Assembly (NCBI GenBank): GCA_025618425.1
Contig: CM046845.1
Span: 6,183,577 to 6,247,576, forward strand
Direction of reading: 5' to 3'
DNA: 64,000 nt
Source of the DNA: Heliocidaris tuberculata
Lineage: Eukaryota; Echinodermata; Echinoidea; Camarodonta; Echinometridae
This document shows positions 61,701 through 64,000 of the stretch, piece by piece. Both the position numbers and the translations under genes were made by a program. The notes beneath the pieces are model-generated. The model searched no databases and was not told where the DNA came from. It was given only the letters and a program-made list of their open reading frames with translations. Each line of letters starts with the position of its first letter. Position 1 is the stretch's first letter.

Positions 61701-64000
61701 CAATATGAGATTCTAATATTTATTAGTGATTTCAACTTTCAAATATTCAAAACTTTCCTATAATTTTTTCCAATTTTTGTTCACACTTTCAGTAATTGGT
61801 TTTTCTGATTTTTCTGCTTTCACCCAAATCAACTTGTTGATAAAGGTGGGATTGCCCTTAAAGATTCTAGCGCAGCTTCATCTGTTGTGAAGGGACTCGG
61901 CAGGTCAGGAATGAAACAGCCCAACCTTAAAGAGAAGAAAGTGTAAGTGACTATTATATTTTCATTATTTGATGAAAAATAGCATTGAATCTGTAGGTAA
62001 TGTTTGCTTCTAATAATGAACTTTATTGTTATATAGACCTATTTTTAGCTCATCCGGCCCGAATGGGCCAGATGAGCTTATGCCGTGGCGAGGCGTCCGT
62101 CGTCCGTCCGTCCGTCCGTCCGTCCGTCCTTCGTCTGTCGTCCGTCCACAATTTCAAAATGCTTCTTCTTCGCCATTTCTTACCCGATTTTAATTCCGTT
62201 TGCTTTATATGATAGCACTAGGTGGGGGATTCGAAACTTCTACACAGAATTTTGAAACTCATTAAATATGCTAATTTATGCGCATTTCTCAAAAATCACA
62301 AAAATTGCTTCTCCTTCCTCATTTATTGACCGATTTCGATTTTTTTTTGTTCCATCTGAAAGACTTTCATGAGGTTCATTGAACTTCTACACAGAATTTT
62401 GAAATTTTGTCTACAAAATTAATTATGCTAATTTATGCGATATTTATTCAAAAATCACAAAAATTGCTTCTTCTTCCTCATTTATTGACCGATTTCGATT
62501 TTTTTTTTCCATCTGAAAGACTTTCATGAGGTTCATTGAACTTCTACTCGGAAATTTGAAATTTTGTCTAGAAAATTATTTATGCTAATTTATGCGAAAT
62601 TTATTAAAAAGATCACAAAAATGGCTTCTTCTTCCTCATTTATTGACCGATTTCGATTTTTTTTTTTTGTTCCATTTGAAAGACTTTCATGAGGTTTATT
62701 AAACTTCTACTCGGAATTTTGAAATTTTGTCTACAAAATTAATTATGCTAATTTATGCGATATTTATTCAAAAATCACAAAAATTGCTTCTTCTTCCTCA
62801 TTTATTGACCGATTTCGATTTTTTTTTTCCATCTGAAAGACTTTCATGAGGTTCATTGAACTTCTACTCGGAAATTTGAAATTTTGTCTAGAAAATTATT
62901 TATGCTAATTTATGCGAAATTTATTAAAAAGATCACAAAAATGGCTTCTTCTTCCTCATTTATTGACCGATTTCGATTTTTTTTTTGGTTCCATTTGAAA
63001 GACTTTCATGAGGTTTATTAAACTTCTACTCGGAATTTTGAAATTTTGTCTAGAAAATAGTCACTGTCTCCTTCCAAAACCACATTTAGCCAGATCTGCA
63101 ATAGGCACTTCATCATCTGTACATGCATGTAACCAATACATGTACATTTCATCGATTCATTACAATGTCTACTGTGTTCAAAGTACAAATTGCATCAATT
63201 TCTTTGCTGCATGCCGGATGAGCGCCACATCATTGATGTGCTAGTTAGATTTTATAGCTATGGCAAGGGGTCCTAAAGCTACGCACCCTGCAAATACGCC
63301 AATGCAACGCGTACGATGCGCCAAACTCTTGGTGTAACTGAGCAACGAAAATATCATTTACAATTGCCAAAAAGAATAAGTAATTTTCCATTATATTGGT
63401 GATATTATTATCACTATTTAGAAATCGTGGTAACATTCACATCATTCAGCACCAAAATCAAGATTTGCATTCATTTATTACGTGTGCGTAGCTTTAGGAC
63501 CCTTTCATTTTGTCGAACAAAATTTGACACCGCATCGACATTCACTCGAAAATTTATGTTATTGACATTCGTCCGTCCTAATCTTTTCAGCGATTTAACT
63601 TCAAATTATGTAGAATCAAGATGTATATAAGAAATTTGCATCAACCACTGAATAAAATGACTTTTTAGCTGCTGGAAACAAAGTGTGTAGCTTTAGGTCC
63701 CCCCATCATATTTCTAACATGAATTCAAGGAGAAATTTGATGAAATAAGAATGTTATACTTATGTTTGCTGATCTAAAAGATTTTATGAGCATATTTGTA
63801 TTTTCCTTGATATTTATAGGTTTTCTGCTTGTTTTGAATGTTCCTGAGGAAATTCTTGAATACTGATGTCCTTCATAATCAGTGAATGTTATTATCCCAT
63901 TTCTTTCCAGATGTTTAACCAAGAAGCTGCAGTTTGTTGAAAGCAATTTCCACCGATGTAAGGCATGGTCGAATAGAGTCACGGGTCTTTTGAAGAAGGC
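58511..64000 (+). CDS. Unrecognised gene for an acidic protein with two IKQE motifs, 5 exons, truncated by the window edge
   Basis: Five candidate exons (58511-58776, 58838-58924, 59840-59941, 61846-61942, 63911-64000) keep one open frame through four introns with phases 1, 1, 1 and 2. The frame of the last exon is open only in the phase delivered by exon 4, which is independent support. The N-terminal ~160 residues are rich in Glu, Asp, Gln and Ser and contain two psi-K-x-E sumoylation-type motifs (IKQE), each followed by a run of acidic residues. Exons 4 and 5 turn basic (KEKK, TKKLQ, WSNRVTGLLKK). Such a layout is common in nuclear regulators or chromatin proteins, but no domain is recognised and the function is unknown. 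Exon 2 looks like a partial duplicate of exon 1. The reading frame continues past 64000. Confidence 0.6.
58838..58924 (+). CDS. Acidic-protein gene, exon 2, likely duplicated cassette exon
   Basis: The exon is 87 bases (a multiple of three), phase 1 at both ends, so it could be skipped without changing frame. It contains EEDSRHDEEVKMLVTTESYE and ends at the same CAG/GTAATG donor. The donor side and ~25 intron bases (gtaatgcaaatta.tgata) nearly repeat those after exon 1, which points to segmental exon duplication. The acceptor (TTCCTTAG) is the weaker boundary. Confidence 0.5.
59840..59941 (+). CDS. Acidic-protein gene, exon 3
   Basis: This 102-base exon is phase 1 at both ends. It encodes VGNVPFENRDSDLGWQLSGE then DGEQDEREEQSEME. 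The acceptor is TTTATCCTCAG and the donor G/GTATGA. Composition is strongly acidic like exon 1, in contrast to the AT-rich flanks. Confidence 0.6.
60081..60438. mobile_element. TTAA-flanked AGNGTACCAATCACC element, copy 2 (reverse)
   Basis: A 358-bp reverse complement of the 45.8-kb copy, flanked by TTAA at 60077-60080 and 60439-60442. It is additionally bracketed by a 23-bp exact direct repeat (60054-60076 and 60439-60461). It lies in intron 3 of the plus-strand gene. Confidence 0.87.
60558..60637. repeat. Short TTAACCC-ended inverted repeat
   Basis: The sequence runs from TTAACCCATTTTCTACAGG to GTAGTCCATGGGTTAA. Related pieces lie near 1433-1485 and 50037-50092 (TTAACCCGTTGACTACTGAA). It appears to be a minute member of the TTAA-bounded repeats. 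Confidence 0.6.
61495..61560. repeat. Short hairpin repeat, copy 2, 26-bp arms
   Basis: Arms TCTGTTGAGATCCAGAAGGG plus CATTAA and the inverse pair over 26 bases with one mismatch, loop of 14 bases. It lies in intron 3 of the plus-strand gene. Confidence 0.75.
61846..61942 (+). CDS. Acidic-protein gene, exon 4
   Basis: Reads GIALKDSSAASSVVKGLGRS then GMKQPNLKEKK plus two bases, with a consensus GTAAGT donor. The acceptor (GATAAAG) is modest but is preceded by a T-rich tract. Phase 1 in, phase 2 out. Codons are less biased and the peptide is basic. Confidence 0.55.
62047..63058. repeat. Hairpin, (CGTC)n block and ~160-bp tandem array
   Basis: A 32-base hairpin (AGCTCATC..GATGAGCT) leads into (CGTC)n at 62092-62150 and then five to six tandem units of about 160 bases. 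GACCGATTTCGAT marks each unit at 62328, 62487, 62645, 62807 and 62965. Units alternate between two types, so the effective period is about 320 bases. Confidence 0.85.
63268..63555. repeat. AAGCTACGCAC-type inverted repeat, copy 2
   Basis: Exact 19-bp ends GGGTCCTAAAGCTACGCAC (63268) and its complement (to 63502). The following 50 bases also match copy 1. A third end-like motif (GTAGCTTTAGGTCCCCCC) lies at 63687, so a longer parent element is possible. Lies in intron 4 of the plus-strand gene. Confidence 0.75.
63911..64000 (+). CDS. Acidic-protein gene, exon 5, cut by window edge
   Basis: After TTTCTTTCCAG the phase supplied by exon 4 gives VCLTKKLQFVESNFHRCKAW then SNRVTGLLKK. The other two frames hit stops within this exon. 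It contains Cys and His residues that could belong to a metal-binding or coiled segment, but too little is visible to assign a domain. Confidence 0.6.

Overview
This is eukaryotic genomic DNA that is AT-rich, dense in repeats and holds split genes with GT-AG introns. There is no sign of bacterial or viral gene organisation. It most resembles an invertebrate deuterostome genome; a sea urchin or other echinoderm is my best guess, from repeat style and protein similarity only, and a hemichordate or cephalochordate is not excluded.

Most of the window (about 48.9 kb down to 5.6 kb, minus strand) is one gene, the orthologue of UTP4 (cirhin), a WD40 protein of the t-UTP/UTPA part of the small-subunit processome. 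Thirteen consecutive coding exons can be joined with matching splice phases into 620 codons, starting at a true initiator ATG (48827) and ending with exon 13 (5586). The last 60-70 codons, judged against the roughly 686-residue human protein, are not visible and probably lie left of position 1. Intron 9 (9414-39870) is about 30.5 kb, while the other complete introns are 0.3-2.0 kb. It carries most of the mobile and tandem DNA.

From 48.9 to 58.5 kb lies an intergenic region of degraded retrotransposon tails, a 683-bp near-perfect palindrome flanked by 15-bp direct repeats, a 2.2-kb hAT-like element with another ~0.8-kb palindrome inside it, and a GC-rich patch. From 58.5 kb to the right edge runs a second, plus-strand gene that I do not recognise. 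Five phase-consistent exons encode an acidic protein with two IKQE sumoylation-type motifs, a 9-residue tandem repeat and a duplicated exon. It continues past position 64000.

The repeats include seven copies of a GGGCCC-ended MITE, several families bounded by TTAA, TA-targeted MITEs, hAT-like CAGGG elements, a 2.5-kb element carrying eight exact copies of GTCACGGACGGACA, tRNA-derived SINE pieces, non-LTR and Penelope-like retrotransposon tails, and several tandem arrays. Three insertions can be read against unoccupied related copies inside the same window, which fixes their boundaries and target duplications. No CRISPR array, operon, rRNA or clearly functional tRNA was found.
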